A DNA stretch of 32,054 nucleotides from Alistipes sp. (GCA_017421945.1 JAFOHD010000067.1:1-32054), one strand, 5' to 3'; positions 1 through 8,531 are shown, counted from the stretch's first letter. Notes: generated from the letters alone by a model not told the origin. Made by a program: numbers and translations.

Positions 1-905
1 CGTGCCTGTTCTGGGAAAATCTGCACCACGGGCTCACGACCATCCACACCCTTCTTGCGGTCGATGATTGCCAGCGAGCCCCATGGGCGGTCGTGACACG
101 AGCCAAAGATACATATTACAAGGTCGGTACCTGGAATCTGACGTCCATCAATCACGCCGCCAGGACTGGCTGTATTGTTACCATAATAGATAGAGTGCTT
201 TGTACCATCGGGATTAACAGTCCAGAGGCCCTGTGCATCACCAAAGTTTCTATCAACATACTCCCAGCGGTCATAGAGTATGCGACCATCGCTGAGCAAT
301 GACGAGTGTCCCTCGAAAAGAGTGCTGACACCAATCTGTGTAATGTTGGCACCATCGGCCTCCATGCGGAACAGGTTACCCATGATGTGACGGTTGCACA
401 TACAATATTTTGGCTGACGTGTTGATGTGAAAACGATGTCGCCATCAGGCAAATACAAAGGGTCGATATCCGACACGCCCTCGGCCGATGTCAATTGCTT
501 GAGGTTACTGCCATCAAGCCCCATCTCATAGATGTGATATCCATCCTCCTTGTTTTTGCGCATTGAGAAAACGACCTTCTTGCCGTCATACGATATTTCG
601 GGATCACGCACAACACCTGTCTCCAGCTTGATAAGGGTGCGTGTTGTGCCGCTATCAACATCATATATTTTCATTGCTCCGCCTGGCGAAAATTTCCTGT
701 CGTTAATCTCACCATACTGAAAGAGTGTCGCAGTGTCGTGGTGGTCCACAGCATATTGATTACGCTCGATGTACAGAATCTGCTTACCGGCAAGTACCTG
801 CCGCGCGTTGGGTGAAAGTTTTATCGGCTCGGCTGCAATTGATATGCCTGCGAAGAACGTCATCGCTGCAACGCAAAATACATTGATAGCAAAATACTTT
901 TTCAT
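1..905 (-). CDS. HzsA-related / PD40 beta-propeller secreted protein (3' end outside window)
   Basis: The frame stays open from ATG at 905 down to the window edge, giving 301 codons of an incomplete protein. The N-terminus (MKKYFAINVFCVAAMTFFAG) is a signal peptide, so the protein is exported. The body shows TolB/PD40-type blade repeats, for example DPEISYDGKKVVFSMR and DIDPLYLPDGDIVFTSTRQ. These are followed by a Cys/His segment, CMCNRH, and then MGNLFRMEADG. That combination resembles the middle domain of hydrazine synthase subunit alpha relatives (HzsA-related family), which are widespread in planctomycetes and occur in Bacteroidota. Hydrazine synthesis is not implied. Substrate and role are unknown to me. 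It is transcribed away from the thiamin operon, with a candidate -7 box 28 bases upstream of the start. Confidence 0.7.
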   Translation of the reverse strand, partial: MKKYFAINVFCVAAMTFFAGISIAAEPIKLSPNARQVLAGKQILYIERNQYAVDHHDTATLFQYGEINDRKFSPGGAMKIYDVDSGTTRTLIKLETGVVRDPEISYDGKKVVFSMRKNKEDGYHIYEMGLDGSNLKQLTSAEGVSDIDPLYLPDGDIVFTSTRQPKYCMCNRHIMGNLFRMEADGANITQIGVSTLFEGHSSLLSDGRILYDRWEYVDRNFGDAQGLWTVNPDGTKHSIYYGNNTASPGGVIDGRQIPGTDLVICIFGSCHDRPWGSLAIIDRKKGVDGREPVVQIFPEQA

Positions 906-932
906 ATTGTGGATTGTTTATGATTCAATACG

Positions 933-940
933 CAAAGATA
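933..940 (-). promoter_or_regulatory. -7 promoter element for the HzsA-related gene
   Basis: Read on the minus strand this is TATCTTTG, a match to the Bacteroidota sigma-ABfr -7 consensus TAnnTTTG. It lies 28 bases before the ATG at 905. No well-spaced -33 TTTG was found. Confidence 0.5.
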
Positions 941-1047
941 ACTTTTTTTTTGAACAAATTATAGTTTTATTGCATTTTACACGCTTTATACACTTACAAC
1001 GCTACGAAATTCGGCTATTTTACGCTCATATATTTCAAAAAAATGTA

Positions 1048-1055
1048 TATCTTTG
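1048..1055 (+). promoter_or_regulatory. -7 promoter element for the thiamin uptake operon
   Basis: TATCTTTG matches TAnnTTTG and ends 13 bases before the first base of the riboswitch P1 stem. Transcription would therefore begin just upstream of the aptamer. No good -33 match is visible at 19-base spacing. Confidence 0.55.
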
Positions 1056-1068
1056 CCACGACATTCAT

Positions 1069-1164
1069 AAGGGGTGCCTTACTATCAGGCTGAGATTATA
1101 CCCATTGTACCGGATACGGGTAATGCCGAGACCGGGAGAAGCGTAATCAACATTTACACCCCTT
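1069..1164 (+). promoter_or_regulatory. TPP riboswitch (THI element)
   Basis: The conserved TPP aptamer blocks are present in order: GGGGTGCC at the 5' side, GGCTGAGA with TTATACCC (the pyrimidine-binding T-loop arm), then GGGTAATGCC in the pyrophosphate-binding arm. The closing P1 helix is a perfect 8-bp pair of AAGGGGTG (1069-1076) with CACCCCTT (1157-1164). The aptamer ends 30 bases before the receptor ATG at 1195. No terminator hairpin lies between them, so control may act on translation initiation, though that is inference. Thiamin pyrophosphate binding should repress the receptor and permease genes that follow. Confidence 0.93.
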
Positions 1165-1194
1165 TTCTATGTTTTTAACTTAAAAATAAAAGAC

Positions 1195-3453
1195 ATGAAA
1201 AGGATTTTTTTTACTCTTGCTATGGCAGCGTGTTCGCTGTGCATAGCATGGGCACAGGATGGATTGCAGAATCCCACCCTGCCCGACCATGAGCAGGACA
1301 CCATCTCGATGAGTGGCGACTTGCAACAGATTCACGTGGTAGCTACACGAGCTACAAAATCAACACCCGTAGCGCATACCAATCTCAAACATGAACAGAT
1401 TGCGCGCCAGAATTACGGATTGGATGTGCCTTCGTTGCTGGCTCTTACCCCCTCGATGATTGCCACCAACGAAACAGGCATAGGTATAGGTGGCACATCA
1501 ATACGTCTGCGCGGAACCGACGCCACGCGAGTAAACGTAACAGTTAATGGCATGCCGCTCAACAATCCCGATTCACACTCCACATATTGGTACGACACGC
1601 CCGACCTGCTCTCGGTAGTCGGTGATATGCAGGTGCAGCGAGGTGCGGGCACATCAACCAACGGAACAGGTGCATTCGGTGGCGCCGTAAGTATGACTAC
1701 CTCCGCTCCCGCATCGGAATTTGGCGGTGAGGCATCATTCTCGTATGGCTCATACAACACCAACAAGCAGGCGGTTGCCATCAGTTCTGGACTCATGAAA
1801 GGCGGCTGGGCGGTAGATGCCCACCTTACTCATATCGGTTCGGATGGATACATTGACAGGGGTATGACCGACTTGAAGTCCTACATGTTGCAGGCGGCTC
1901 ATTACGGAGAGCGCACCAGCATCAAATTCCTCTCGTTTGGAGGCAAGGCAAAGACTTATCTCACCTACACGGGAGTAACTAAAGAAGAGATGCAACTTTA
2001 CGGCAGACGCTATCACACCGAAGGTCAATATGAAACCTCACATGGCGAGCATGTGCTGGCTGATGGCACTCATGTTGATTATTATGATGACCAGACAGAT
2101 AACTACCTTCAGTTAAACAATCAGTTGATGTTGAATCACCGCTTCTCCGACTCCTGGTCACTATCGCTAATGGGTTTTTATACCTATGGTTATGGGTACT
2201 ACAAACAGTACAAGGATGCCCGCACATTGCTGGAATATGGCAACCTCGGCATCACAGATCCAAGCATTGAGGCCGACATGATACGCCGCAAGATTATGCG
2301 CAATCACACCACAGGATTGAATGTTACTGCTGCCTACTCTACCAGCCGTCTGCAACTCTTGATGGGAGGCTCGTGGAGCTACTACACTTGCCCTCATTGG
2401 GGTGAAATTGACTGGGTGGATGGCTTTGAGCAAAGTGCCGTTCAGGGTAAGTGGTATGACAACGATGTTGATAAACAGGACGCCAACCTGTTTTTCAAAA
2501 GCACATGGCGTGTAGCAGATGGGCTGAATATGTATGCCGACTTGCAATATCGTTACGTGAGTTACAAGGCGTGGGGCGTGAACGACAATTTCGACTGGAA
2601 CACCATGCAGATGCAGCCCATCAATGTGGATAAGAAATACCACTTCTTCAACCCTCGCATCGGAGTAAACTATGCGTTTGACAAGCACAACAGCATATAC
2701 GCATCATTTGCCGTGGCGCAGAAGGAGCCTACACGCTCGGATTTCACCGACCGATATATGTTTGCCACCGACCAGACACAGCCAAAGTCGGAGACATTGT
2801 TTGACTACGAGCTTGGATATCAATTCGCTGCCCCACGCCTGCAATTAGGCTTGAACTTATATTATATGAACTACCGCGACCAGCTCATACCCACGGGAAT
2901 GGTGAACGACAGTTCCGACGCACTTAATGTGAATGTGCCAAAGAGTTATCGTTGTGGAGTGGAACTCACTGCGGCATGGAATGTGGCCCGCTGGCTGACA
3001 TTAGGCGGCAATGCCACATTGAGCAGCAACAAGATTCTCGATTATGTGGACATGCTCGCCGAGAGTCCCACCTATGGTGAAAATCTTGGAACGATGACCA
3101 TTGCCTACTCGCCCGACTTCATGGCTTCGGCTTATGCCGATTTTCATGTTAAGGGATTTGAGGCTGTGTGGCGTACACAGTATGTAGGGAAACAATATTT
3201 CACCAACAACGAAATTGAGGCTCTCACACTTGATGGCTACTGCGTCACAAACCTCGAACTCGCCTATACGCTCCCCTCGCGTGCTGCAAAGAGTGTTCGA
3301 CTGGGTGTTACCCTCTACAATTTGCTTAATGCTTCTTATTGCAGCAATGGTTATGGTTATTCCTACATGTGGGATAACAAAAGATATGACGAGGCCTACT
3401 ACTTCCCTCAGGCTCCGCTTCACGTATTGGCAAACGTTAGTGTAAAATTCTAA
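1195..3453 (+). CDS. TonB-dependent receptor, predicted thiamin outer-membrane transporter
   Basis: This is a 752-residue outer-membrane receptor. It has a signal peptide (about residues 1-20), a TonB-box/plug region (IHVVATRATKS, then the plug motifs IRLRGTD, VNGMPLNNPDS and VQRGAGTSTNGTGAFGG around residues 100-165), and a long beta-barrel ending in NVSVKF with the usual terminal aromatic. No N-terminal carboxypeptidase-like domain precedes the plug, unlike SusC proteins. It is the first gene behind the TPP riboswitch, 15 bases before a PnuC-type permease. That is the classic Bacteroidota layout for thiamin or thiamin-precursor uptake (OMP_thi-PnuT). The assignment rests mainly on this context, since the barrel itself does not reveal the ligand. 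Energy would come from TonB-ExbBD encoded elsewhere. Confidence 0.9.
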   Translation: MKRIFFTLAMAACSLCIAWAQDGLQNPTLPDHEQDTISMSGDLQQIHVVATRATKSTPVAHTNLKHEQIARQNYGLDVPSLLALTPSMIATNETGIGIGGTSIRLRGTDATRVNVTVNGMPLNNPDSHSTYWYDTPDLLSVVGDMQVQRGAGTSTNGTGAFGGAVSMTTSAPASEFGGEASFSYGSYNTNKQAVAISSGLMKGGWAVDAHLTHIGSDGYIDRGMTDLKSYMLQAAHYGERTSIKFLSFGGKAKTYLTYTGVTKEEMQLYGRRYHTEGQYETSHGEHVLADGTHVDYYDDQTDNYLQLNNQLMLNHRFSDSWSLSLMGFYTYGYGYYKQYKDARTLLEYGNLGITDPSIEADMIRRKIMRNHTTGLNVTAAYSTSRLQLLMGGSWSYYTCPHWGEIDWVDGFEQSAVQGKWYDNDVDKQDANLFFKSTWRVADGLNMYADLQYRYVSYKAWGVNDNFDWNTMQMQPINVDKKYHFFNPRIGVNYAFDKHNSIYASFAVAQKEPTRSDFTDRYMFATDQTQPKSETLFDYELGYQFAAPRLQLGLNLYYMNYRDQLIPTGMVNDSSDALNVNVPKSYRCGVELTAAWNVARWLTLGGNATLSSNKILDYVDMLAESPTYGENLGTMTIAYSPDFMASAYADFHVKGFEAVWRTQYVGKQYFTNNEIEALTLDGYCVTNLELAYTLPSRAAKSVRLGVTLYNLLNASYCSNGYGYSYMWDNKRYDEAYYFPQAPLHVLANVSVKF

Positions 3454-3468
3454 AACAAGTTAAAATAT

Positions 3469-4053
3469 ATGGACTTCAAACTTATCCTTCAGGTTGTGGG
3501 CGTGGTGCTCGGTCTTATTTACTTATGGCTTGAGTACAAGGCCAATATATGGCTCTGGGTAGTCGGGCTTATTATGCCCATAGTGCATGGCACGCTCTAT
3601 TTTCGTGCGGGTCTCTATGCCGACTTCTCGATGCAGTTATACTACATTTTAGCAGGTGTTTACGGCTTGATAGTATGGCGACGTGGCGCAAAGCAAACCA
3701 AGGATAAGGGAGCGCTGAAGATTACATCTACCCCAACGACTGTATGGGTGGCCGTTGCGGGCATGTATGCCATCTTGCATGGTGCCATATATCTGTTCTT
3801 ATGCAATTTCACTGACAGCACGGTGCCATTCTGGGATTCGCTCACCACAGCGCTTTGCATTGTGGCCTATTGGATGCTCTCTCGCAAATATGTCGAACAA
3901 TGGCTGGTGTGGCTTGCGGTGGATGTGATAACCGTAGGACTCTACATATACAAAGATATTCCAATTACAGCAGGGCTATATGCTCTTTACTCGACAATGG
4001 CTATTGCGGGTTATGTGCGTTGGCTTAGGATGATGCAGAAGGCACAGGTATAA
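3469..4053 (+). CDS. pnuT: PnuC-family permease, predicted thiamin transporter PnuT
   Basis: This 194-residue protein is almost entirely hydrophobic, with about seven membrane segments. The N-terminal WLEYKANIWLWVVGLIMP resembles the PnuC core, and a second half (VWVAVAGMYAILHGAIYLF onward) follows a short charged loop (RRGAKQTKDKG). PnuC proteins import vitamin B3 or B1 derivatives by facilitated diffusion, with the substrate usually trapped by phosphorylation. Position behind a TPP riboswitch and a TonB receptor points to thiamin (PnuT) rather than nicotinamide riboside. Many Bacteroidota place a thiamin pyrophosphokinase gene next in this operon. Here a terminator and engB follow instead, so that kinase must lie elsewhere. 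Confidence 0.88.
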   Translation: MDFKLILQVVGVVLGLIYLWLEYKANIWLWVVGLIMPIVHGTLYFRAGLYADFSMQLYYILAGVYGLIVWRRGAKQTKDKGALKITSTPTTVWVAVAGMYAILHGAIYLFLCNFTDSTVPFWDSLTTALCIVAYWMLSRKYVEQWLVWLAVDVITVGLYIYKDIPITAGLYALYSTMAIAGYVRWLRMMQKAQV

Positions 4054-4088
4054 CGAATTATTGGGCAAAACATACAATATTTTACTTC

Positions 4089-4114
4089 AAGGGGCTGCTT
4101 CAGTCCCTTTTTTA
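4089..4114 (+). terminator. Rho-independent terminator of the thiamin operon
   Basis: AAGGGGCTG pairs with CAGTCCCTT across a CTT loop, with one G-T wobble, and is followed by a T-rich run. It lies 35 bases after the permease stop. Confidence 0.8.
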
Positions 4115-4179
4115 TTATTACTTATGGCGCGAATAAAATTATTCTCACTGGTTTATTATGTTGTTTGGTTTTTTTTATA

Positions 4180-4187
4180 TACTTTTG
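4180..4187 (+). promoter_or_regulatory. -7 promoter element for engB-prs
   Basis: TACTTTTG fits TAnnTTTG and lies 35 bases before the engB ATG. The only TTTG nearby (4164-4167) is spaced too close for a standard -33. Confidence 0.5.
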
Positions 4188-4222
4188 TAACGCGTTAAGC
4201 GACAAAAGGCACAACAAGCGTT

Positions 4223-4843
4223 ATGCAAATCACAAAGGCTGAATTTAAGTGTAGCTCAGAGAAAATCTCGCAGGTTCCCAAGGACAACCTGCGTGACGTT
4301 GCTTTTATTGGTCGCAGTAATGTGGGCAAATCATCGTTAATCAACATGCTCACAGGGCGTAAAGGGCTAGCAAAGGTCTCAGCGACGCCCGGTAAGACTC
4401 GCCTTATAAATCACTTTACTATAAACAACAGTTGGTATCTGGTCGATTTGCCAGGTTATGGTTATGCGCGTGTGTCAAAGTCGCAACGTGGCGAGTTTTC
4501 GAAAATCATTCTTGACTATGTACTCAAATGCAAGAAGATGCACTTCCTGTTTGTGCTGGTTGATTCGCGACTTGAGCCACAGAACATCGACCTTAAGTTC
4601 ATTGAGATGCTCGGCGAGAATGGAGTCCCTTTTGGTATTATCTTCACCAAGGGTGACAAGCTCTCGGCAAGTCAGCTCAAGCGCAGCGTGGAGCGTTTCT
4701 CCAAGGTTCTTGCAGAGCAATGGGAGGAGTTGCCTCCAATGATTTGCACCTCTTCGGAAAAGGGCACAGGACGAGATGAAGTATTGAATTACATCGACTA
4801 CTGCCTGCAACAAAACATAGCACCAGAGGAGGAGTCGGAATAA
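4223..4843 (+). CDS. engB: Ribosome biogenesis GTP-binding protein EngB (YihA/YsxC)
   Basis: This is a 206-residue TRAFAC GTPase of normal family length. Its G motifs are in order: G1 GRSNVGKS (30-37), a switch region with SATPGKTRLINHF, G3 DLPGYGYARV, G4 TKGD and a G5-like TSSEKGTGR. EngB acts in the cytoplasm on late assembly of the large ribosomal subunit. The acidic C-terminal tail (EEESE) is ordinary. It precedes prs by 38 bases on the same strand with no terminator between, so the two probably share a transcript. The start follows an A-rich leader and a -7 element, as expected for this phylum. Confidence 0.96.
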   Translation: MQITKAEFKCSSEKISQVPKDNLRDVAFIGRSNVGKSSLINMLTGRKGLAKVSATPGKTRLINHFTINNSWYLVDLPGYGYARVSKSQRGEFSKIILDYVLKCKKMHFLFVLVDSRLEPQNIDLKFIEMLGENGVPFGIIFTKGDKLSASQLKRSVERFSKVLAEQWEELPPMICTSSEKGTGRDEVLNYIDYCLQQNIAPEEESE

Positions 4844-4881
4844 AAGAATGAAATTTGTGAAATTAAAATAATATAAACAAA

Positions 4882-5823
4882 ATGGCTGTTCATAAGATTA
4901 AATTTTTTACAGGACGCGCATCGCGTTATCTTGCAGAGAAGATTGTAAAGAGCTATGGCTCGGTGTTGGGTGATGCTGAGGTGTTGCAGTTCAGCGATGG
5001 TGAGTTCCAACCTTACTACAATGAGTCAATTCGTGGTTGCACTGTATTCATTATTCAATCAACATTCCCTTCATCTGACAATTTGATGGAGCTTTTGATG
5101 ATGATTGATGCAGCACGTCGTGCTTCGGCTTATAAGGTTATTGCCGTAATTCCTTATTTCGGCTGGGCGCGTCAGGACCGCAAGGACCGTCCTCGTGTAC
5201 CAATCGGAGCTAAGCTTGTTGCAAACCTTCTGGTTGCTGCCGGTGTTGATAGAATCATGACTATGGACCTGCATGCAGACCAGATTCAGGGTTTCTTCGA
5301 TGTTCCCGTTGATGCTCTTTATGCGAGCGGTATCTTTGTGCCTTATATCAAGAATCTTAACATCGAGAACCTCTCTATTGCATCTCCCGACATGGGCGGT
5401 GCAAAGCGTGCCCACTCTTATGCAAAGCACCTCCACACTCCTATCATCATCTCACACAAGGAGCGAGCAAAGGCCAACGTTGTTGGTAGCATGACGGCTA
5501 TTGGTGAGGTGGAAGGCCGCAACATCATCATCGTTGATGATATGATTGACACTGCCGGCACAATCTGCATGGCTGCTGATATGCTTATGGACAAGGGCGC
5601 AAAGAGCGTACGCGCCGTGATTACTCACCCCGTGTTGTCGGGTGCTGCTTATGAGCGCATCAATGCAAGCCAGCTTCAGGAGGTTATCGTCACCGACACC
5701 ATTCCACTGAATCAAGAGAAGGACTTGAGCAAGTTTACCGTATTGTCAGTTGCCGACATCTTCGCCGAAGTTATCGAGCATGTTCACAACTACAAGGAGA
5801 TTAGCTCTCTCTTCTATAAATAA
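4882..5823 (+). CDS. prs: Ribose-phosphate pyrophosphokinase (PRPP synthetase)
   Basis: This 313-residue protein matches class I PRPP synthetases along its length. It makes phosphoribosyl pyrophosphate from ribose 5-phosphate and ATP, for purine, pyrimidine, NAD, His and Trp synthesis. Visible signatures are SDGEFQPYYNESIRG near the N-terminus, the ATP-site ARQDRKDRPRVPIGAKLVANLL, the metal-binding MDLHADQIQGFF, and the PRPP-binding loop VDDMIDTAGT. It is closed by a strong terminator whose 3' arm contains the stop codon of the convergent queG. Nothing unusual is seen in the protein. Confidence 0.97.
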   Translation: MAVHKIKFFTGRASRYLAEKIVKSYGSVLGDAEVLQFSDGEFQPYYNESIRGCTVFIIQSTFPSSDNLMELLMMIDAARRASAYKVIAVIPYFGWARQDRKDRPRVPIGAKLVANLLVAAGVDRIMTMDLHADQIQGFFDVPVDALYASGIFVPYIKNLNIENLSIASPDMGGAKRAHSYAKHLHTPIIISHKERAKANVVGSMTAIGEVEGRNIIIVDDMIDTAGTICMAADMLMDKGAKSVRAVITHPVLSGAAYERINASQLQEVIVTDTIPLNQEKDLSKFTVLSVADIFAEVIEHVHNYKEISSLFYK

Positions 5824-5841
5824 TAGAGCGCAATAAAGAGA

Positions 5842-5876
5842 AATAATCCGAGTTTAGGCTCGGATTATTTTTTTAT
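5842..5876. terminator. Bidirectional terminator between prs and queG
   Basis: A perfect 11-bp stem (AATAATCCGAG at 5842-5852 with CTCGGATTATT at 5859-5869, loop TTTAGG) is followed by seven T residues on the plus strand and by TTTCTCTTT on the minus strand. The queG TAA (5867-5865) lies inside the stem. Confidence 0.88.
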
Positions 5877-6776
5877 ATTCATCTTTATTCGCTCCAGTCC
5901 ACTACGCTTCAGGGGCGTAGTGCCCATGCGTGCTTCAAACTCCTTCGCACTCATTGCCGCCCAATCGGTTGGACTAATATCGCGCGGATTAAATATGGGG
6001 TCAAACAGGGTATTGTTATGATATGCCGCCTTTTGGTTGTAAGGACAACAACTTTGACACTCGTCACACCCGAATATCCAGCCATGAAGGTCAATCTCCG
6101 AGGTTGGCTGTTGCTCTATGGTGTGGCATGATATACAACGTGAAGTATTGATAGTCATAGGTGCTACAATCGCTCCATTGGGGCATGCCTCCATACATCT
6201 GCGACACTCGCCACACCCTACGCCTTGTAGCGGCTGGTCATAATTATCGGCATAGGCATCCACCACCAATTCACCCAGCAATACGTAACTGCCATATTCA
6301 GGCGTTATAAGCAGCGACTGCCGCCCTATCCAGCCGAGCCCCGCATTTACAGCATATTGTTTTTCAAATATGGGCGCAGAATCAACAAATACCCTGCCGT
6401 TCAATGTCGGATATTTTACCTTTAGTTCCTTGAGGAGTTGCTTGAGCATCTTCTTGATGGTCTTGTGATAATCCTTGTTGCAGGCATAGGATGCAATCTT
6501 GCAACCATCATCCTCGGCATAGCCATCGCTGACAACGGATTTATAACTCACAGCGCACACAATCACCGTTTTAGCACCTTCGACCATAAGCCTCACATCG
6601 CAACGCTTATCTACATTGCGGCTCATGTACTCCAATGATGAATCATACCCCTTCTCCAACCAAGAATTTAAGGCATTATTATTGAACGTCAATTTCTCAC
6701 ATCGAGCCACTCCACAAAGGTCAAAACCGACTGTTTTCGCCAGGCCCTTTATATGTACACTTTCGATATTTACCAT
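5865..6776 (-). CDS. queG: Epoxyqueuosine reductase QueG
   Basis: This protein of about 303 residues has the layout of QueG, the cobalamin- and iron-sulfur-dependent enzyme that reduces epoxyqueuosine to queuosine in tRNA wobble positions. It shows the conserved VDSAPIFEKQYAVNAGLGWIGR segment and two ferredoxin-like cluster motifs, CGECRRCMEACP and the Cys-rich CISCHT...CDECQSCCPYNQ, before the C-terminal PLKRSGLERIKMN. I place the start at ATG 6776. The open frame reaches upstream to a GTG at 6785, but that would sit almost on the predicted transcription start. It is convergent with prs and divergent from the acyl-CoA ligase. The length is near the short end of the family, with no HEAT-repeat extension. 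Confidence 0.94.
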   Translation of the reverse strand: MVNIESVHIKGLAKTVGFDLCGVARCEKLTFNNNALNSWLEKGYDSSLEYMSRNVDKRCDVRLMVEGAKTVIVCAVSYKSVVSDGYAEDDGCKIASYACNKDYHKTIKKMLKQLLKELKVKYPTLNGRVFVDSAPIFEKQYAVNAGLGWIGRQSLLITPEYGSYVLLGELVVDAYADNYDQPLQGVGCGECRRCMEACPNGAIVAPMTINTSRCISCHTIEQQPTSEIDLHGWIFGCDECQSCCPYNQKAAYHNNTLFDPIFNPRDISPTDWAAMSAKEFEARMGTTPLKRSGLERIKMNIKK

Positions 6777-6793
6777 TTTCAACACAAAATTAG

Positions 6794-6801
6794 CGAAATT
6801 A
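6794..6801 (-). promoter_or_regulatory. Weak -7 element for queG
   Basis: On the minus strand this reads TAATTTCG, one base off TAnnTTTG, and lies 17 bases before the ATG at 6776. It supports that start over the GTG at 6785. Confidence 0.35.
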
Positions 6802-6813
6802 AATATTTTTCAC

Positions 6814-6821
6814 TATCTTCG
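6814..6821 (+). promoter_or_regulatory. -7 element for the acyl-CoA ligase gene
   Basis: TATCTTCG is one base off TAnnTTTG and lies 33 bases before the ATG at 6855. It therefore argues against starting translation at the ATG at 6753. Confidence 0.4.
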
Positions 6822-6854
6822 CTGCAAATTTACCACGAATATAACTTTTTATTT

Positions 6855-8516
6855 ATGAATTTAACTACACTTTATGATCTTCTTCACCGAAGCGTTGAGA
6901 AATACGGCGACAAAGTGGTATTCTCGATGCTTGGCAGTGAAGATGTTACCTACGCTGAAGTAGGCAGAAGAGTAAAGCAGGTGCAGGAGATGCTTTTGGG
7001 CGCAGGCCTTACAGCCGGCGACAAAGTTGCTCTGTTGAGTAGCAGCATGCCTAACTGGGGTGTTTGTTATTTGGCTGTGGCAACAGCCGGTATGGTTGTC
7101 GTACCCATCATGCCTGACTTTACAAGTGCAGAGATAGAGATGCTCATCAAACACTCCGAGGCGAAGGCTCTTTTGACTTCTGATAAACTCTATACCAAAG
7201 TACCCAAGGAGGTTATCCCTTCGCTCAACATAGTGATACGCACCAAGAATTTGAGCGTCATCTCACAGATGGTGACAGGCGCAGGCGAAACAGTTGTTCC
7301 AAAGCCTGAGGATTTGGCAGTTATCATCTACACATCGGGAACAACATCACGCCCCAAGGGAGTTATGCTCACACATGGCAATCTGGCACAGCAGATTAAC
7401 ATGATATATAGACTCTACCCTATCGGCACCGAGGATTCTATGTTGTCGGTATTGCCTCTCTCCCACACCTACGAGTGTTCGCTGGGTATGCTCTATGTGT
7501 TTGCCACGGGTGCCAAGACCACCTATCTTGAGAAGCCACCTACCCCATCTGTTTTGTTGCCAGCACTTCGCAAGGTGCGCCCGACATGCTTCCTGATTGT
7601 ACCTCTCATCATCGAGAAGATATACAACTCGCAGATTGTGGGTAAGTTTACAGCCAACAAATTCATCAGCAAAATATACGGTATAGGCGTTTTCCGTCGC
7701 TTGCTGCACCGTATTGCGGGCAAGAAGCTCAACCAGGCATTTGGCGGCAAGGCACGTCTGTTCATCGGAGGTGCAAAACTCGACGAGCGTGTAGAGAAGT
7801 TCCTTGCCGAGGCTAAGATTCCATACGCCATCGGTTACGGTCTGACCGAGACTGCGCCACTTGTGGCTGGTCAGATATCGCCTGCAACAAAGATTGGTGC
7901 CACAGGCCCACAGATGGAGGGTGTGAAGGTACGCCTTGATAATATCAACCCCGAAACAGGCCATGGCGAGATTGTGGTTAATTCACCTTCTGTGATGATG
8001 GGCTACTACAAGAACGAGGAGGCGACAGTCGAGGTGTTCACCAACGATGGCTGGTTCCGCACAGGTGACCTCGGTTATATCGACAACGACGGTTACATCT
8101 TCATCAAGGGCCGCCTGAAGAACATGATTCTCGGCCCAAGCGGTGAGAACATCTACCCCGAGGAGATTGAGAATGTGCTAAATTCTCATATCTTTGTGTC
8201 GGAGTCGGTTGTGACCGAGCAGGATGGTCAGCTCATCGCACTTGTTCATTTCGACAGCGAGGCTATCGAGAAACTCAAGGATGAGTTTATGTCCAAGTGG
8301 GAGATTACTCGCGATGAGTGGAACCTGAAGAAGGATGAGTGGAGCAAGCGCATGTCGGAGATTAAGCAGGATTTGATTAAGTACGTAAACTCCAAGGTCA
8401 ATCGTTTCTCGCGCATCACAGCTGTCGTTGAGCAGAAGGATGAGTTTGAAAAAACCCCATCAAAGAAGATTCGCCGCTTCCTCTACACCAAAAATGAGAA
8501 GCAAAACATGAAATAG
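6855..8516 (+). CDS. Long-chain fatty acid--CoA ligase (AMP-forming)
   Basis: This 553-residue member of the ANL adenylate-forming superfamily activates fatty acids with ATP and CoA. It contains the P-loop IIYTSGTTSRPKGVMLTH, the A5 core GYGLTETAP, the A7/A8 motifs GWFRTGDLGYIDNDGYIFIKGR, and a C-terminal Lys context (FEKTPSKKIRRFLY). A Lys/Glu/Trp-rich segment near residues 475-510 (KWEITRDEWNLKKDEWSKR) looks like a helical insertion in the C-terminal lid. I chose ATG 6855, since the upstream in-frame ATG at 6753 overlaps queG and precedes the predicted promoter. It is monocistronic, ended by a strong bidirectional terminator. Substrate chain length cannot be read from the sequence. Confidence 0.92.
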   Translation: MNLTTLYDLLHRSVEKYGDKVVFSMLGSEDVTYAEVGRRVKQVQEMLLGAGLTAGDKVALLSSSMPNWGVCYLAVATAGMVVVPIMPDFTSAEIEMLIKHSEAKALLTSDKLYTKVPKEVIPSLNIVIRTKNLSVISQMVTGAGETVVPKPEDLAVIIYTSGTTSRPKGVMLTHGNLAQQINMIYRLYPIGTEDSMLSVLPLSHTYECSLGMLYVFATGAKTTYLEKPPTPSVLLPALRKVRPTCFLIVPLIIEKIYNSQIVGKFTANKFISKIYGIGVFRRLLHRIAGKKLNQAFGGKARLFIGGAKLDERVEKFLAEAKIPYAIGYGLTETAPLVAGQISPATKIGATGPQMEGVKVRLDNINPETGHGEIVVNSPSVMMGYYKNEEATVEVFTNDGWFRTGDLGYIDNDGYIFIKGRLKNMILGPSGENIYPEEIENVLNSHIFVSESVVTEQDGQLIALVHFDSEAIEKLKDEFMSKWEITRDEWNLKKDEWSKRMSEIKQDLIKYVNSKVNRFSRITAVVEQKDEFEKTPSKKIRRFLYTKNEKQNMK

Positions 8517-8531
8517 GATATCATAATCCGA

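Noticed and set aside
6753..6854. N-terminal extension of the acyl-CoA ligase from the ATG at 6753
   Set aside because: It overlaps queG on the other strand, precedes the predicted promoter, and adds residues with no resemblance to the family. The ATG at 6855 gives a normal N-terminus.
7347..7964. Long open frame opposite the acyl-CoA ligase gene
   Set aside because: It lies wholly antisense to a well-supported gene, has no recognisable motif, no leader and biased composition expected from a reverse-frame shadow.
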